Shown here: positions 44,961 to 53,457 of the stretch, one piece after another
Layout: every line of letters starts with the position of its first letter
Position numbering within the stretch: position 1 is the stretch's first letter
From: Chthonomonadaceae bacterium
GTDB lineage: Bacteria > Armatimonadota > Fimbriimonadia > Fimbriimonadales > Fimbriimonadaceae
Reading direction: 5' to 3'
Assembly (NCBI GenBank): GCA_015709495.1
Contig: CP054189.1
Coordinates: 1,488,001 to 1,552,000, forward strand
Length of the DNA: 64,000 bases
The notes under the pieces: model-generated
Seen by the model: the letters and a program-made list of their open reading frames with translations, nothing else
Databases searched by the model: none
Told to the model about the DNA's origin: nothing
Made by a program: the position numbers and the translations under genes

Positions 44961-45626
44961 GTGAAAGTTTTCGTTCTCGTTCTATCAGCATGGGCCCTGG
45001 GGGGCTGCATGATCATCCAAAAGGGTTTGACGGGGCGTGACACGGTCTTAGGCTCCGGCAAGGCTTCTTCAGTCTCCCGCGAGGGTCTCGGCGAGTTTCG
45101 TTCGATCGAACTGAGTCTTCCGGCAGAGGTTTCGGTCAAGGTCGGCGACGCCTATTCCGTGACCCTACATGGCGACGACAACCTGTTGGCGCGGGTTCGA
45201 ACCGAGGTCGAAGGCAGGGAGCTTGAGATTGGATCCGATGCCAACCTGAGATCCAAGACCGGTCTTCGCATCGAGATCACCGTTCCTCGACTGGAAGGGG
45301 CCTCGATCGCGGGTTCGGGCAGCATCGACGCCGAGATCGGCACGGTCGATGCCTTCCGAGCCTCCGTAGCAGGTTCGGGCGAGCTCCGCGCGGAGGGTAT
45401 CGCGAGGTCGGTTGCGGTTTCGATTGCCGGGTCGGGCGATGTGAATCTCGATAACGTCGCCTCGGAAGACGCCGAGGTCGAGATCGCGGGATCGGGTGAC
45501 GTGACGGTCAAAGCGTCCAAGAACCTGAAGATCGAGATCGCCGGCAGCGGCTCGGTGAAATATGTGGGCGATCCGAAGGTTCAATCGAGCGTAGCGGGCT
45601 CGGGCGACGTGGCCAAGATCGGGTAA
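44961..45626 (+). CDS. DUF2807 (GIN-domain) lipoprotein
   Basis: This is 221 residues with GTG 44961 and GAGGAG about 9 nt upstream; a TTG 30 nt earlier is less likely. N-terminal VKVFVLVLSAWALGGC is a lipobox, so it is a lipoprotein. The rest is the head GIN/DUF2807 repeated fold with 'IAGSGSIDAEIG', 'VAGSGELRAEG', 'IAGSGDVNLDN' and 'IAGSGDVTVKA', each repeat containing the xAGSGxx loop. Proteins of this fold form right-handed beta-helices. Function is unknown. Confidence 0.88.
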   Translation: MKVFVLVLSAWALGGCMIIQKGLTGRDTVLGSGKASSVSREGLGEFRSIELSLPAEVSVKVGDAYSVTLHGDDNLLARVRTEVEGRELEIGSDANLRSKTGLRIEITVPRLEGASIAGSGSIDAEIGTVDAFRASVAGSGELRAEGIARSVAVSIAGSGDVNLDNVASEDAEVEIAGSGDVTVKASKNLKIEIAGSGSVKYVGDPKVQSSVAGSGDVAKIG

Positions 45627-45667
45627 GGCAGGACCCTGCTCGGGTTCGCGCTCGGCTCACCGGGGAG

Positions 45668-45673
45668 TACACT
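45668..45673 (+). promoter_or_regulatory. -10-like box TACACT for PAP2 gene
   Basis: TACACT then 6 nt then GTG 45680 without a ribosome site. Confidence 0.45.
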
Positions 45674-45679
45674 CCGCCC

Positions 45680-46279
45680 GTGCAAGCCTTGCGCGACTGG
45701 GACTATGAAGGCTTTCGGCTGGTGCATCAGGGTCTGCACCATCCCTTTCTCGACCCGGTGTTTTGGGTGATCAGCAGCACGGGGCTCGGCTACGTGCAAG
45801 CGGCCTGCATCCTCGTTGCGGGGGTCTTCGCTCTCCGCAAGTCCGGGACTCCCGTCGGGTTGGGCTCGCTCTTTGGATTCCAGCGCGCAGTGTGGTGGGT
45901 GAGTCCTCTCCTCGTGTCGTTGGCGCTGTCAGGCATTGCTTCCAGCCTCGTCCTCAAGCGGTTGATCGTTCGCGATCGCCCCAGCCAACTTGAGTTCGCC
46001 GTCCCTCAGGAGGGCTTCTTTCACAACAGTTTCCCTTCGGGGCATGCGACGACCTCGTTCGCGATCGCATGGACCCTCCTGTTTCTGACTTGGAAGACTT
46101 CGAATGCCAAGTGGGGCTGGGTCTTGATGGCGTGGGCCTCGCTGGTGGCCTTCAGCCGAGTGTATCGGGGCGTTCATTGGCCGACCGACGTGCTCGGCGG
46201 TGCGGCGTTGGGGGCGGTCGTCGCCTCGCTGGTGTACGTGATCTTCGCGTCCCGAATCCCCGCGGGCGATCGAGGTTAG
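45680..46279 (+). CDS. PAP2-family membrane phosphatase
   Basis: This 199-residue integral membrane protein has the three motifs of type 2 phosphatidic acid phosphatases: 'KRLIVRDRP', 'PSGHATTSF' and 'SRVYRGVHWPTDVLGG' (catalytic His). It has about five hydrophobic helices. Likely substrates are undecaprenyl pyrophosphate or phosphatidate, which I cannot tell apart here. GTG start. Its TAG overlaps accA's stop: the two genes share the four bases TTAG at 46276. Confidence 0.93.
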   Translation: MQALRDWDYEGFRLVHQGLHHPFLDPVFWVISSTGLGYVQAACILVAGVFALRKSGTPVGLGSLFGFQRAVWWVSPLLVSLALSGIASSLVLKRLIVRDRPSQLEFAVPQEGFFHNSFPSGHATTSFAIAWTLLFLTWKTSNAKWGWVLMAWASLVAFSRVYRGVHWPTDVLGGAALGAVVASLVYVIFASRIPAGDRG

Positions 46280-47268
46280 ACGTTCGCTACGGCGTTCGGA
46301 CCCAAGGTTCGACCCATAGCGCGGAACTTCTCATACCTTTGGGCGCGGAGCTGTTCGGGCGCGAGGGGCAGGAGGTTGGCCAGCGACTCGGAAAGCGCCC
46401 CGCGCACGACCTGAGCCGCTTCGGCCGGATCGCGGTGGGCCCCTCCTCGGGGTTCGGGGAGCACCTTATCGACGAGCCCAAGTTCGAGCGCGTTGTCCGC
46501 GGTGAGTTTGAGGGCAGCGGCAGCTTGGGGCGCCTTTTCAGGATCGCGCCAAAGGATCGCTGCGCAACCTTCCGGTGGGATCACGCTGTAAATGGAGTGT
46601 TCGAGCATCAGGACCGTATTCGCGCACGCGATGCCGATCGCTCCGCCCGACCCGCCTTCGCCGATGACGACGCTCACTACCGGAGTTTGGAGTTCGAACA
46701 TCTTGAGCATGGACGCTGCGATGGCCTCCGAGATGCCGCGCGACTCGCTTTCGACTCCGGGGTCGGCGGCAGGTGTGTCCACGAAGGTGACGACGGGCAT
46801 TCGGAATCGGTCCGCCATGTCCATCAGGCGGATCGCTTTGCGGTATCCCTCCGGCTTTGCCATCCCAAAGTTCCTTAGGGCCCTTTCTTGGATGTTTCGG
46901 CCCTTTTGGTGTCCCAAGACCATCACCGGGCGGCCTTCGAATCGAGCGGGGCCGCCCACGATCGCTTTGTCGGCGCCGAACCTCCGGTCGCCTTCGAGTT
47001 CGACGAAATCGGTGAATAGGGCGTTGATGTAGTCGAGCGTATAAGGCCGCTTTTCAGCCCTGGCGACGAGGACCTTCTCCCACGGCCCGAGCCGACTGTA
47101 CATCACGTTGATGTAGTTGTCTCGCCTGCGCTCGAGGTCTTCGATCTTCTCTTCGAGGGCAACTCTTTGCGGACCCGCGAGAGCCTCGACCTGCTGCTTG
47201 AGCTTCGCCAAGCCCGCCTCAAGCTCGATCAGCGGCTTTTCCCATTCCTTCCAGGTCTTAGCGGCCAT
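46276..47268 (-). CDS. accA: Acetyl-CoA carboxylase carboxyltransferase alpha subunit
   Basis: This is a 330-residue protein. 'LDYINALFTDFVELEGDRRFGADKAIVGG', 'MVLGHQKGRNIQERALRNFGMAKPEGYRKA', 'GGSGGAIGIACANTVLMLEHSIYSVIPPEGCAAILWRDP' are hallmark AccA motifs. It makes malonyl-CoA with AccD from carboxybiotin-BCCP. Its 5' end overlaps accD by 11 nt, so accD-accA form an operon. accB and accC are not in the window. Confidence 0.97.
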   Translation of the reverse strand: MAAKTWKEWEKPLIELEAGLAKLKQQVEALAGPQRVALEEKIEDLERRRDNYINVMYSRLGPWEKVLVARAEKRPYTLDYINALFTDFVELEGDRRFGADKAIVGGPARFEGRPVMVLGHQKGRNIQERALRNFGMAKPEGYRKAIRLMDMADRFRMPVVTFVDTPAADPGVESESRGISEAIAASMLKMFELQTPVVSVVIGEGGSGGAIGIACANTVLMLEHSIYSVIPPEGCAAILWRDPEKAPQAAAALKLTADNALELGLVDKVLPEPRGGAHRDPAEAAQVVRGALSESLANLLPLAPEQLRAQRYEKFRAMGRTLGPNAVANV

Positions 47269-48040
47269 GCGCGCCCCCCAAGAGTTGAAGGAGTAGCGAG
47301 AGCGTGTTGCGGAGGTTCTTTCGCGGAACGATCTTGTCGATCATCCCCGAGCGAAGGCAGAACTCGGCGGTTTGAAAGTCGTCCGGCACCTTGGAGACGC
47401 CGGCCTGCTTGCTCACTCTCGCCCCAGCAAACCCAACGAGCGCCCCCGGCTCGGCAAGGATCACGTCGGCCAAACTGGCGTAGCTAGCCAAGACCCCTGC
47501 CATCGTGGGGTCGGTAAAGACCGTTAGGAAGGGGTTGCGCGACCTTCGGAGCCTCTCGACGGCGGCCGTCGTCTTTGCCATTTGCATCAGCGAGAGCAAG
47601 CCTTCTTGCATTCGCGCTCCGCCCGAGGCGCAGAACACGAGCGCAGGTTCGTTGCGTTCGGCGGCCCGCTCGAGGGTGAGGGTGATTTTCTCGCCGGCAG
47701 CCGCCCCCATCGATCCCCCCATGAACGAAAAGTCGGAAAGCGAAACGCAAAGGGCGACGCCGTCGATTTTCGCCCTGCCGTTTAGGACGCTCTCCGTTTG
47801 CCCCGTTTTGCTCCGCGCGGATTCGATCTTCGCCTGGTAATCCGGGAACTCGAGCGCGTTGTCGGACCTCACTCCCTTATCCAGCTCCTCGAACGAGTTC
47901 GGATCGAACGTGGCGAGGATGCGCTGAGAAGCGGACAGCCTGTGGTGGAACCCGCAGTGGGGACAAACCCGAAGAGCCTGCTCGAATTCCTGCGTGAACA
48001 GAATTTTCTTGCAGGAGCCACAAGGCACAAACGCATCCAT
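47258..48040 (-). CDS. accD: Acetyl-CoA carboxylase carboxyltransferase beta subunit
   Basis: This is 260 residues starting MDAFVPCGSCKKILF. The N-terminal Zn ribbon has CxxC...CxxC ('CGSCKKIL' and 'CPHCGFHH'), characteristic of AccD. The carboxyltransferase core 'GGSMGAAAGEKIT', 'VFCASGGARMQEGLLSLMQMAKT' and 'VFTDPTMAGVLASYASLADVILAEPGALVGFAG' follows. The frame continues upstream to 48265, but the real family start lies at this ATG. It is shorter than E. coli AccD (304). It is divergent from pafA. Confidence 0.96.
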   Translation of the reverse strand: MDAFVPCGSCKKILFTQEFEQALRVCPHCGFHHRLSASQRILATFDPNSFEELDKGVRSDNALEFPDYQAKIESARSKTGQTESVLNGRAKIDGVALCVSLSDFSFMGGSMGAAAGEKITLTLERAAERNEPALVFCASGGARMQEGLLSLMQMAKTTAAVERLRRSRNPFLTVFTDPTMAGVLASYASLADVILAEPGALVGFAGARVSKQAGVSKVPDDFQTAEFCLRSGMIDKIVPRKNLRNTLSLLLQLLGGAHGR

Positions 48041-48146
48041 AGACACTATCAGAACCCGCCGACCCCCCAAGCTCGGCGTGGAACGAGGATACCCGCGCGA
48101 GGGACGCCCTGCCACGTTGGGCGCACCGGCAGGCGGGTCGTCTCCG

Positions 48147-48152
48147 TAGAAT
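48147..48152 (+). promoter_or_regulatory. -10-like box TAGAAT for pafA
   Basis: TAGAAT then 6 nt then ATG 48159. No ribosome site, pointing to a leaderless transcript and to 48159 over the internal ATG 48186. Confidence 0.45.
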
Positions 48153-48158
48153 GGTCTT

Positions 48159-49622
48159 ATGAGCGGACGCCGCGGGGAGAGGATCATGGGAGTCGAAACC
48201 GAATTCGGCTGCCTAGTCGCTGACAAGGCGATGGGAACCCCCGAGTCTGCCGTGGAGCTTCTCAAGGACTACGTCTTTTACGATCTGAAGCTGGGGGCGA
48301 TCGACCTCCACTCTCGCGACGACGTGTTTGAACCTGTGGGGTGCGGGGGCTTTCTCCTCAATGGCGGACGCCTCTACATCGACGCCGTGGGCTCGCACCT
48401 CGAGTACGCGACCGCCGAATCGCGATCTCTTCGCGACCTCGTTGCCAACGACCGGGCGGGGCAGAGAATCCTCGTCCGGGCGATCCGGGAGATGGGCTTA
48501 TCGGCCGACGTGGACATTTACAACAACAGCGTCGATCATTTCGGCGGGCACACGTTCGGCTGTCACGAGAACTACTCGATCTCCGCAGAAGGCGACGTTC
48601 TGGGCGAGAGCGTAGATCGGTTGCTGCCCTTTCTCGTCACTCGGCAGATCTATGCGGGCGTCGGCAGGGTCGGCGGCCACGTGCTGACCGGGGGAGTTCG
48701 ACCCGACTACCAGGACGTGATGGAGCATCCGATCGACTACATTTGGGTCAGCCAAATCTACGGCGTCGTGCCGGACGATTCGGTTCGGTTCCAACTCAGT
48801 CAGCGCGCGGACCATATCCTCAAGGCGATCGCCAGCAGAGTCAGGTTCAACCGCGCCCTCATCAACCCCAAATGGGAGCACTTCTACTCGCATGAAGGAA
48901 CCACGCGCCTCCACTTGCTCTTTGGCGAGTCGAATCAGATGGAGTACGCCTACGCGCTGAAGGTGGGAACGACGCGGCTCGTCCTTCAGCTTATCGAAGA
49001 AGGACGGATTCCGGAGCGGTGGGTCTTGAAGAACCCGCTTCGCGACCTTCGCGACGTCAGCCGAGACCCGGACTTTCGTTGGATCGTCACTCTCGCCGAC
49101 GGAACGAGCCTGCCTGCTGTCGACCTCCACCGGGAGTACCTCGCGCTGGCGCAAAGATATGCGGGCGAATCCGAGGACGCCGACTGGACTCTCCGCGAGT
49201 GGGAAGCGACCCTCGACCAACTCGAATCGGACCCGCTGCAGCTATCCCGAAAGCTCGACTGGGTCGCCAAGCGGAAGGTGATCGAAAGCTATCTTCAGGA
49301 AACGGGCCTCGATTGGGGCGACGAGTCGCTCCACTCTGTGGACCTCGAATACCACAACATCGACCCCTCCAAGGGCCTGTATCACGCGCTCGCCGAAATG
49401 GGTGAGGCCGAGAGATTCGTGTCCGAAGCGGATATCGTGGCGGCGATGACGGAGCCTCCTCCCGACACGCGGGCCAAAGGGAGGGGGGCGTTGGTCCGAA
49501 AGGTGCTGAGCCGACGAACTCCCAAGTACTATCTGTTCGACTGGAACGGAGCGGCGATCGATCAGGGACGGTACGTGGAAATGCCGGACCCCTTCGAGAC
49601 GTACGAGGATGCCGCCCAGTAA
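48159..49622 (+). CDS. pafA: Pup ligase PafA/Dop family protein
   Basis: This 487-residue protein resembles PafA more than Dop. 'ERIMGVETEFGCLV' (ATP/Mg site, E13 and E15), 'GGRLYIDAVGSHLEYATAE' with the presumed catalytic base D75, 'FGCHENYSI' and 'LLPFLVTRQI', 'FQLSQRADHI', 'DWVAKRKVIESYL', 'DLEYHNIDPSKGLYH' and 'PPPDTRAKGRG' parallel mycobacterial PafA. PafA joins Pup to lysines of target proteins with ATP. One conserved region is altered: where PafA and Dop have the TRDEPHAD segment this protein has NPKWEHFYS (around 236-244). No pup, mpa, proteasome or dop gene lies in this window. Confidence 0.87.
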   Translation: MSGRRGERIMGVETEFGCLVADKAMGTPESAVELLKDYVFYDLKLGAIDLHSRDDVFEPVGCGGFLLNGGRLYIDAVGSHLEYATAESRSLRDLVANDRAGQRILVRAIREMGLSADVDIYNNSVDHFGGHTFGCHENYSISAEGDVLGESVDRLLPFLVTRQIYAGVGRVGGHVLTGGVRPDYQDVMEHPIDYIWVSQIYGVVPDDSVRFQLSQRADHILKAIASRVRFNRALINPKWEHFYSHEGTTRLHLLFGESNQMEYAYALKVGTTRLVLQLIEEGRIPERWVLKNPLRDLRDVSRDPDFRWIVTLADGTSLPAVDLHREYLALAQRYAGESEDADWTLREWEATLDQLESDPLQLSRKLDWVAKRKVIESYLQETGLDWGDESLHSVDLEYHNIDPSKGLYHALAEMGEAERFVSEADIVAAMTEPPPDTRAKGRGALVRKVLSRRTPKYYLFDWNGAAIDQGRYVEMPDPFETYEDAAQ

Positions 49623-49664
49623 TCGCTTGTAGGTTCGTTTGGCCGGTCGGACCCGTCCCGAAAG

Positions 49665-51053
49665 ATGGACATGTGGAATCTGCGTTTGTTTGGGGTCCTC
49701 GTCTGCGTTTTGCTGCTTGCGTGGGTGGCTTCGGGTCAGCAGGATGTCGGCCCTCGCCTGAAGCCGGGCGACACGATCGCCGTCGTCGTCCACGGTTACG
49801 ATGGGTACAGCGGAGACTTCACGCTCTTTGCGGACGGCTCGATCAACGGCCGCGGCATCGGCAGACTTATCGTCGCCGGCATGACGGTCGAAGAAGTGCG
49901 GAAGGCCGTGCTCAAGAAACTGGAAGAAACGCTTCGCGAACCTATCGTAACGGCGTTCTTGCGGCGTCAACGAGCCGACGTTGTGTATCTCATCGGCCCT
50001 GGCCAGGGTTCGGGGGTGATCGACCTCACGCCGCAGATGGACGTTCGCCAGTTGGTCGCGCGCATCTCCGTGCCTTCCGAACCGGATATGGTGGACGTGA
50101 TTATCTACCGCCAGGGAGAGACTCCGATCAAGGTGGACCTGTGGGCGGTGTTGCAGGATAAGCCCGGCGCATGGAACGGGTTGCTTCAACCCGAAGACAT
50201 CATCGCCTTCCTCCCCAAACCCTTCATCAGGGTCTGGTTCATCGGTCCCTTTGGTTCGACCGGCGAAGTCAAGGTGCGGCAAGGCTGGGATGTTTATGAG
50301 ACTTTGGCTTCGATCGGGGGCGTGGACCCTGCGCCAATGACCCTCGATGAAGCTCAACTCCTGGTGAGGCGGGGGCCGGAGATGCTGCGGGTTCCCGCCA
50401 AAAAGCACCCTGAGCAACGCGGCCTCGTATTGGAGCCGGGAGACGTGGTCATGCTCGACCAACCGAAGATGATACGGGTGATCGTTACGGGGTTCGCGGG
50501 CGCTTCTGGTGAGTTCATCGTGCGCGAGGACCTGCCGCTCTCCCAACTCATGCTCAAGGCGCAGGGCGCGGGACCTCAGGGCACCTTGCAGGGGGTCTTG
50601 CTCTTTCGGGGAGGGGAAATCCTGCGCGTGGACGCGACTGGGCCCCTGACAGGCCAACCTCCCAGTCAGTTTCGTTTGCAGGATGGGGACTTCTTCTATG
50701 TTCCAAAGAACGAACGGTTCCTCTATGCCTTCGGCGAAGTGAACACACCCGGGAAGTACGTGTTCCAAGACGGCGAGCGAATCTTCGCCGCGGACCTTCT
50801 GGCTCAGGCAGGCGGAACGTCCGACCGTGGGAGTCTGCGGCGGGTCCTTCTTCTCAGGCCGGACGAAACGGGCCGATACCAGCCGACGCGCTTCAATTTG
50901 GACGAGTTCATCAAGGACGGCAACGTGAAGGCGAACCCCGAACTCAGGCCGGGCGACTTGGTCTTCTTCGGCGAGCCGAGGGGCCTCACGCTTCAGACGA
51001 TCGCGCAGTTGATCGGAGGAATGTTCCTGTTCGACTCGATCGTTCGCAGGTAG
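49665..51053 (+). CDS. SLBB-domain polysaccharide export-like protein
   Basis: This 462-residue protein has a signal peptide (FGVLVCVLLLAWVASGQQ). A poly-export segment at about 28-110 ('PRLKPGDTIAVVVHGYDGYSGDFTL', 'SINGRGIGRLIVAGMTVEEVRKAVLKKL') is followed by at least two SLBB modules ('VWFIGPFGSTGEVKVRQGWDVYETLASIGG', 'LYAFGEVNTPGKYVFQDGERIFAADLLAQAGG'). It is longer than the 16281 protein. No cysteine near the signal cleavage, so not an obvious lipoprotein. Function as outer-membrane exporter is inferred. Confidence 0.78.
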   Translation: MDMWNLRLFGVLVCVLLLAWVASGQQDVGPRLKPGDTIAVVVHGYDGYSGDFTLFADGSINGRGIGRLIVAGMTVEEVRKAVLKKLEETLREPIVTAFLRRQRADVVYLIGPGQGSGVIDLTPQMDVRQLVARISVPSEPDMVDVIIYRQGETPIKVDLWAVLQDKPGAWNGLLQPEDIIAFLPKPFIRVWFIGPFGSTGEVKVRQGWDVYETLASIGGVDPAPMTLDEAQLLVRRGPEMLRVPAKKHPEQRGLVLEPGDVVMLDQPKMIRVIVTGFAGASGEFIVREDLPLSQLMLKAQGAGPQGTLQGVLLFRGGEILRVDATGPLTGQPPSQFRLQDGDFFYVPKNERFLYAFGEVNTPGKYVFQDGERIFAADLLAQAGGTSDRGSLRRVLLLRPDETGRYQPTRFNLDEFIKDGNVKANPELRPGDLVFFGEPRGLTLQTIAQLIGGMFLFDSIVRR

Positions 51054-51057
51054 GCCG

Positions 51058-53424
51058 TCACTCGCCCGAAGGCGCCCACACGTTCTTGACCTGAACCGAA
51101 CGGCGAACGATCTCGCGGCAAAGCGCGCCGTTGGGGTCGGTCCAGTCGTAATCGCAATCCGGAACGGCCCAGGTTTGCTTCAGGTTGCCAGCGGAGAGTT
51201 CCAGACACCGCACAACCGACTCGGACGAACCGAAGTGCCATAGGGCGTCGATATCGTCGTGCGCGGCCAGGACCTCGGCCAATTCGCCTTCGAGCCCCGT
51301 GACCACGTTCCAGACTCCCGGCATCACGTCGGAAGCCTCGAGGACCTGAACGAACTCGGCGGCAGGGATCGGACCCCGCTCCGAGGGAACGAGGATGACG
51401 GCGTTGCCCAGAGCTACCGCCACAGCCCCCAGCGAAACGAAAGGCAAAAAGCTGGGAGAGGGCGGGCAGACCACAGCGATGACCCCCACCGGTTCGTTGA
51501 GCGTATACGTGAGGCCCCGGAAGGGGGTGCTGTGGACCGCCCCGTCGTTCTTATCGGCCCACGCCGCAGCATCGAAAAGCCTCTTGAGTGTTTCGTCCAC
51601 CTGCTCCCCAGCGGCCCGAATCCCGTACCCCTCGGTCGCGGCGATGAGCTTCTCGATCGAATCGCGGCGCGAGGAGAGGTTCTCAGCGAGGTAGTAGAGA
51701 ACCTGGGCGCGCAAGTGGGACGACTGGTTCTTCCCTCCTTCGTGCGCCTTGCGGGCCGATTCGACGGCGTTGCGAACATCCTTGCGGTTGCCTCGCGCCA
51801 CCTCGCCGAGCCGCTCGCCCTGACTGGCCTTGACTTCGAGGGAGTACCCCTGGTCGGGCCGCGCCTGTTTGCCGCCGATGTAGTGCTTGTAGGTTCGGTC
51901 GAGCTGGGCCGTGAAGCCCATCGGGCTGACCGGGTGGGGTTTGGGGGGCTTAGCCTTCGCAAGGGGCGGGATCACGTATTCGAGCAGCCCTTCGAATCCT
52001 CCCTCACGCCCGAAGCCGCTCTCCTTATACCCGCCGAAGCCCGAGGCGGCGTCGAAGAGGTTGGTCGAGTTGATCCATACGGTCCCCGCCTTCACCTGGG
52101 CCGCAACGTCGAGCGCGAGGCTGAGGTTCTCGGTCCAAACGCTCGCCGCTAACCCGTACACGGTGTTGTTGGCGAGTTCGACCGCCTCCTTGGGCGTTCG
52201 GAAGGGCATCGCCACCAGAACGGGGCCGAAAATCTCGATCTGCGCGACCGTCGAAGCGGGCGCAACGTTCGTCATGAGCGTCGGCGGGTAGAACCAGCCC
52301 TCTTTCGGGCACGCTCCAGGGGGTTGGTACATCACCGCGCCCTCTTCGACTCCCGCCTTGACGAGGCTCTCGATCCGCTCCAACTGCACGGGCGCGACGA
52401 TTGCGCCGATGTCGATCGATTTGTCGAGGGGGTTGCCGACGCGCAAAGCGTCCATCCTTCGCCGGAGCTTCTCGCAAAACCGTCCTTCGATGCTTTCTTG
52501 AACCAGCAAACGCGAGCCCGCGCAGCAAACCTGCCCCTGATTGAACCAGATCGCGTCCACGATGCCTTCGATGGCGCTGTCCCAGTCCGCGTCCTCGAAG
52601 ACGATGAACGGCGACTTGCCCCCCAATTCCAAGCTCAACCGCTTTCTCGTGCCGGCGGTGGCTTTGCGGAGGATTCGTCCCACTTCGGTCGATCCAGTGA
52701 AAGCGATCTTGTCGACGTCCGGGTGTTCGACGAGCAGTCTGCCGGTGTCGCCGTCTCCGGTGACCACGTTGACGACACCCTGCGGAACCTCGGCTACTTG
52801 GCAGATTTCAGCGAATAGGAGCGCGGTGAGCGGGGTGAACTCTGCGGGCTTGAGGACCACGGTATTTCCCATCGCGATCGCTGGCGCGATCTTCCACGCG
52901 AGCATCAGCAACGGGAAGTTCCAAGGGATGATCTGCCCGCAAACGCCGACCGGCCAGCAACCGGGCAGCCTCGCAGGCATGAGCTGAGCCCAGCCAGCAT
53001 GGTGGTAGAAGTGGCGCGCTACGAGCGGTACATCGAGGTCGCGCGTCTCGCGGATGGGCTTGCCGTTGTCGAGCGTTTCGAGCACGGCAAAGAGCCTCGC
53101 GTGCTTCTGAACTTGGCGGGCCAGCGCGTAAAGAACTTTCGCTCGTTCATGCGGAGACGACTCTTGCCAATCGGGCTGCGCCTTTCTTGCCGCAGCCACC
53201 GCCCGCGCCACATCCTCCTCCGTGCCTTGCGACACCTGGGCGAGAACTTGCTTGTCCGCAGGGTTGATGCAGTCGAAGACCGGGCTGCCTCCCGGTTGGG
53301 TGAACTTGCCGTCGATAAAGTGCCCAAACGTCCCACCGTGCGATTCGATCCATTGCCGAGCCAACTGCGCGTCCTCAGGCGCGGGTCCGTAGGGCAATGG
53401 GTCATAAAGCGTGGCAAGGTCCAT
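51058..53424 (-). CDS. Aldehyde dehydrogenase 16-type, two ALDH domains
   Basis: This 788-residue protein has two tandem ALDH domains. Domain 1 (about 45-490) is complete: 'PWNFPLLMLAWKIAPAIAMGNTVVLKPAE', 'FTGSTEVGRIL', 'LELGGKSPFIV' (catalytic Glu) and 'NQGQVCCAGSR' (catalytic Cys). Domain 2 (about 510-788) keeps the NAD-binding-like region ('PVGVIAVVCPPSPSFLPFVSLGAVAVALGNAVILVPSE') but lacks a catalytic Cys/Glu pair, as in human ALDH16A1. Total length matches ALDH16. Substrate unknown. Confidence 0.9.
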   Translation of the reverse strand: MDLATLYDPLPYGPAPEDAQLARQWIESHGGTFGHFIDGKFTQPGGSPVFDCINPADKQVLAQVSQGTEEDVARAVAAARKAQPDWQESSPHERAKVLYALARQVQKHARLFAVLETLDNGKPIRETRDLDVPLVARHFYHHAGWAQLMPARLPGCWPVGVCGQIIPWNFPLLMLAWKIAPAIAMGNTVVLKPAEFTPLTALLFAEICQVAEVPQGVVNVVTGDGDTGRLLVEHPDVDKIAFTGSTEVGRILRKATAGTRKRLSLELGGKSPFIVFEDADWDSAIEGIVDAIWFNQGQVCCAGSRLLVQESIEGRFCEKLRRRMDALRVGNPLDKSIDIGAIVAPVQLERIESLVKAGVEEGAVMYQPPGACPKEGWFYPPTLMTNVAPASTVAQIEIFGPVLVAMPFRTPKEAVELANNTVYGLAASVWTENLSLALDVAAQVKAGTVWINSTNLFDAASGFGGYKESGFGREGGFEGLLEYVIPPLAKAKPPKPHPVSPMGFTAQLDRTYKHYIGGKQARPDQGYSLEVKASQGERLGEVARGNRKDVRNAVESARKAHEGGKNQSSHLRAQVLYYLAENLSSRRDSIEKLIAATEGYGIRAAGEQVDETLKRLFDAAAWADKNDGAVHSTPFRGLTYTLNEPVGVIAVVCPPSPSFLPFVSLGAVAVALGNAVILVPSERGPIPAAEFVQVLEASDVMPGVWNVVTGLEGELAEVLAAHDDIDALWHFGSSESVVRCLELSAGNLKQTWAVPDCDYDWTDPNGALCREIVRRSVQVKNVWAPSGE

Positions 53425-53445
53425 GAGCAGAATCCCGTTCAGCGG

Positions 53446-53451
53446 TATTTT
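53446..53451 (+). promoter_or_regulatory. -10-like box TATTTT for GNAT gene
   Basis: TATTTT then 6 nt then ATG 53458 with no ribosome site. Confidence 0.4.
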
Positions 53452-53457
53452 ACGCTC

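Noticed and set aside
48159-49622. Glutamine synthetase or Dop
   Set aside because: Fold relatives, but motif by motif it follows PafA (GSHxEYATAE, LVTRQ, DWVxKRK) more closely than Dop or glutamine synthetase.
49242-50768. 508-codon minus-strand frame opposite the SLBB gene
   Set aside because: His/Arg-rich shadow frame spanning two genuine plus-strand genes.
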